Assembly (NCBI GenBank): GCA_021813005.1
Contig: JAKAMH010000050.1
Span: forward strand, 1-6,802
DNA: 6,802 nucleotides
Source: a bacterium
GTDB taxonomy: Bacteria > Patescibacteriota > Microgenomatia > Levybacterales > UBA12049
Reading direction: 5' to 3'
In this document: positions 5,500-6,802 of the stretch, one piece after another
How the letters are laid out: each line of letters starts with the position of its first letter
Position numbering within the stretch: position 1 is the stretch's first letter
The notes under the pieces: generated by a model
The model's database searches: none
What the model was told of the DNA's origin: nothing
Seen by the model: the letters and a program-made list of their open reading frames with translations, nothing else
Program-made: the position numbers and the translations under genes

Positions 5500-6061
5500 A
5501 GTTCGATATAAGAGACCAACAATTTCAAAAAGACAGATGAAGGTTAATTTTTTTCTGTCCGATAGTCGTTTTTTTGACTCCCTCGACACGCTACTTGTAG
5601 GAAGTGTATTTGCATATGGGGGAGGATCGACAGCGGAGGGAAACTGCTTGCTGCCCGACACGTTTATCCTGCTGAGCGACAAAAGTGAGAAGAAAATTCA
5701 AGATATTGAGATAGGGGATATGGTGTTATCATATGATCCAATTAGTGGTAAGTATCTGGAGAACAAAGTTATCTCAATCGACAGAAAATTTGTTCAAGGA
5801 TATTTGAGGATAAATAAAACACTTAAAATAACTCATGATCACCCACTCTCTCTCAGTAGCGGTATATGGAAAGAAGCGGGGGAGATCGTTGTAGGAGACT
5901 CCTTATATACTTATGATGGGAAAGGAAATACTGTAACTTCAGTAGAGGAAATTTCTGGAAGACAAGTTGTCTTTAACCTGCATTTAGAGAAACAGTGTAA
6001 GTCATACTTTGCTGATAGCTATTTAGTCCATGACTACTATACAAAAAAACTGGAAGAGTGA
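5477..6061 (+). CDS. Stand-alone Hint (hedgehog/intein-type) domain protein
   Basis: The protein has 194 aa from the ATG at 5477; an in-frame TTG at 5414 would add 21, and an ATG at 5537 would remove 20. The N-terminal part is basic (1-22), followed by a weakly hydrophobic stretch ending LLVGSVFAYGGG (39-50) that could be a poor signal sequence. The Hint domain starts at C57: CLLPDTFILL, then IQDIEIGDMVLSYDP (74-88), block B TLKITHDHPLSL (115-126; T119/H122 as TxxH), AGEIVVGDSLYT (134-145), and the ending VFNLHLEKQ...SYFADSYLVHD (166-186). The first Cys and TxxH are what intein-type N-S acyl shift needs. The last His is present, but the usual Asn is Asp (H185-D186) and no Cys/Ser/Thr extein follows. 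Splicing is therefore unlikely; N-terminal cleavage or thioester chemistry is conceivable. It overlaps the upstream membrane-protein gene by 23 bp. Confidence 0.8.
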   Translation: MRRSKNFKVRYKRPTISKRQMKVNFFLSDSRFFDSLDTLLVGSVFAYGGGSTAEGNCLLPDTFILLSDKSEKKIQDIEIGDMVLSYDPISGKYLENKVISIDRKFVQGYLRINKTLKITHDHPLSLSSGIWKEAGEIVVGDSLYTYDGKGNTVTSVEEISGRQVVFNLHLEKQCKSYFADSYLVHDYYTKKLEE

Positions 6062-6085
6062 AATGGATAACGAAATTTCTGACAC

Positions 6086-6802
6086 CTATACTTTTTCGAT
6101 AAATTTTGTTAGCTCCCCAGAATCATTTTTAAAATACAGATAGTAAAATTCATCAAAGTTCTCTATAAACTCAAGCACATTCTTAATTATCAAATTGCCT
6201 TCGTTTTTTTCGAGTATGGTATGTGAGAGTAATTTATTTATAACAGTGTTTTTGTTCAGAATTTTTTTGACTTGGAGCCTATCTGATTTCCGAATAAAAA
6301 AAATCTTCCCGACAGAGTATTTTTCAGGGCCTCGAATGATCCATTGCTCTTTCTCTAGAAATGGAGTCTGATAGAAAAAATATTTTCCATGATCTAATCG
6401 GATTATAGAAGTGTCATCAGCTAATGCCTTATATTTCTCTCTTAGTAGTTTAATAATGGTCGACTTTCCGGCACCAGAATTACCTAGAAATATATAGGAT
6501 TTTTGGTTAACGAGCGAGGCCGATGAATGAAGGATAAATCCATTATTCTTTTCAAGTGAATAGTATAGAGCAGCCTTAATTAGTAGTTGGAACTGGAAAA
6601 TGCTGAGCTGATAAAAGCTTTTAATTTTTGCAGGATGTATAAAGTCAAAAAAACCAATGTAGTTTTTATTCCCTTTTTTTCTTTTCACGATCTCCAAATC
6701 CTCCCTGTAAATCAGCTGAATAGTAAATGCTGTTTTTTTCAAGTCGGTTTTGTCTCGAAAAAAAGGATACATTAACTTGTAAATGTCCCTAACCAATTTT
6801 TC
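6086..6802 (-). CDS. HPr-kinase-like P-loop protein (5' end outside window)
   Basis: The frame is open to the window edge (reading E-K-L-V-R-D at the edge), so the TTG at 6794-6796 need not be the start; 238 residues are visible. Numbering from that TTG: FILHSSASLVNQKSYIFLG (87-105) leads into the Walker A motif GNSGAGKST (105-113, bases 6458-6484), and ALADDTSII (125-132) gives a Walker-B-like Asp pair. The H-S-S-A just before the P-loop and the DD after it are typical of the HPr kinase/phosphorylase C-terminal fold. A longer N-terminal part (1-85) replaces the normal HprK N-terminal domain. Short HprK-like kinases of this kind occur beside RiPP (lasso-peptide), PqqD-like and polysaccharide genes, where they are thought to phosphorylate a peptide or small molecule. 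The gene is AT-rich and convergent with the Hint gene (24 bp apart); its operon partners would lie to the right. Confidence 0.78.
   Translation of the reverse strand, partial: EKLVRDIYKLMYPFFRDKTDLKKTAFTIQLIYREDLEIVKRKKGNKNYIGFFDFIHPAKIKSFYQLSIFQFQLLIKAALYYSLEKNNGFILHSSASLVNQKSYIFLGNSGAGKSTIIKLLREKYKALADDTSIIRLDHGKYFFYQTPFLEKEQWIIRGPEKYSVGKIFFIRKSDRLQVKKILNKNTVINKLLSHTILEKNEGNLIIKNVLEFIENFDEFYYLYFKNDSGELTKFIEKV

Noticed and set aside
5477..6061. Hint gene as an intein inserted in a host protein
   Set aside because: No conserved host-protein sequence flanks the domain, there is no downstream extein, and the final Asn is Asp.
6587..6775. 62-codon plus-strand frame opposite the kinase gene as a precursor peptide
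   Set aside because: It lies antisense to the N-terminal part of the kinase, with no ribosome binding site or leader/core features.

Overview
This is a bacterial chromosomal window of mixed composition, probably from an uncultured or little-studied lineage. I cannot place it taxonomically from sequence alone. Several genes seem to use GTG or TTG starts, Shine-Dalgarno sequences are mostly weak or absent, and two genes have promoter-like boxes so close to the start codon that their mRNAs could be leaderless. The left part (about 960-2260) is clearly more GC-rich than the part right of about 2390, which suggests a mosaic.

Left edge (1-349, minus strand): the 5' end of an AbiEii-like nucleotidyltransferase toxin gene runs off the window. 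It overlaps the 3' end of a small AbiEii-associated, DUF6922-like putative antitoxin gene, so this looks like part of a type IV-style toxin-antitoxin module. Just upstream (350-483) is a short C-terminal coding remnant on the same strand. It is cut off at a 93-bp miniature element (484-576) with perfect 12-bp terminal inverted repeats, two perfect internal hairpins and a 9-bp flanking direct repeat (8/9 matches). Next comes a promoter-like sequence and a 105-aa coiled-coil protein (636-953) built from seven 21-bp, seven-residue repeats.

Middle (960-2258, minus strand): a membrane-anchored arylsulfotransferase (ASST)-family beta-propeller protein. It converges on the coiled-coil gene with only 6 bp between them and diverges from the next block.

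Right (2390-6061, plus strand): four closely packed genes that may be an operon. They encode a membrane-anchored sulfatase/alkaline-phosphatase-superfamily enzyme with Thr where the formylglycine Cys would be, a membrane-anchored SGNH/GDSL hydrolase or acyltransferase, an unrecognised single-pass membrane protein, and a stand-alone Hint (hedgehog/intein-type) domain protein whose usual C-terminal His-Asn is His-Asp. A convergent gene (6086-6802, minus strand, 5' end outside the window) encodes an HPr-kinase-like P-loop protein of the kind found beside peptide-modification or surface-polymer genes.

Taken together, 960-6061 looks like an envelope-facing set: a sulfotransferase-fold protein opposite a phospho/sulfo-transferase or hydrolase, an SGNH esterase or acyltransferase, a small anchored protein and a self-processing-type Hint module. 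The link between the SGNH gene, the unknown membrane protein and the Hint gene is the least explained part of the window and the best candidate for something undescribed.
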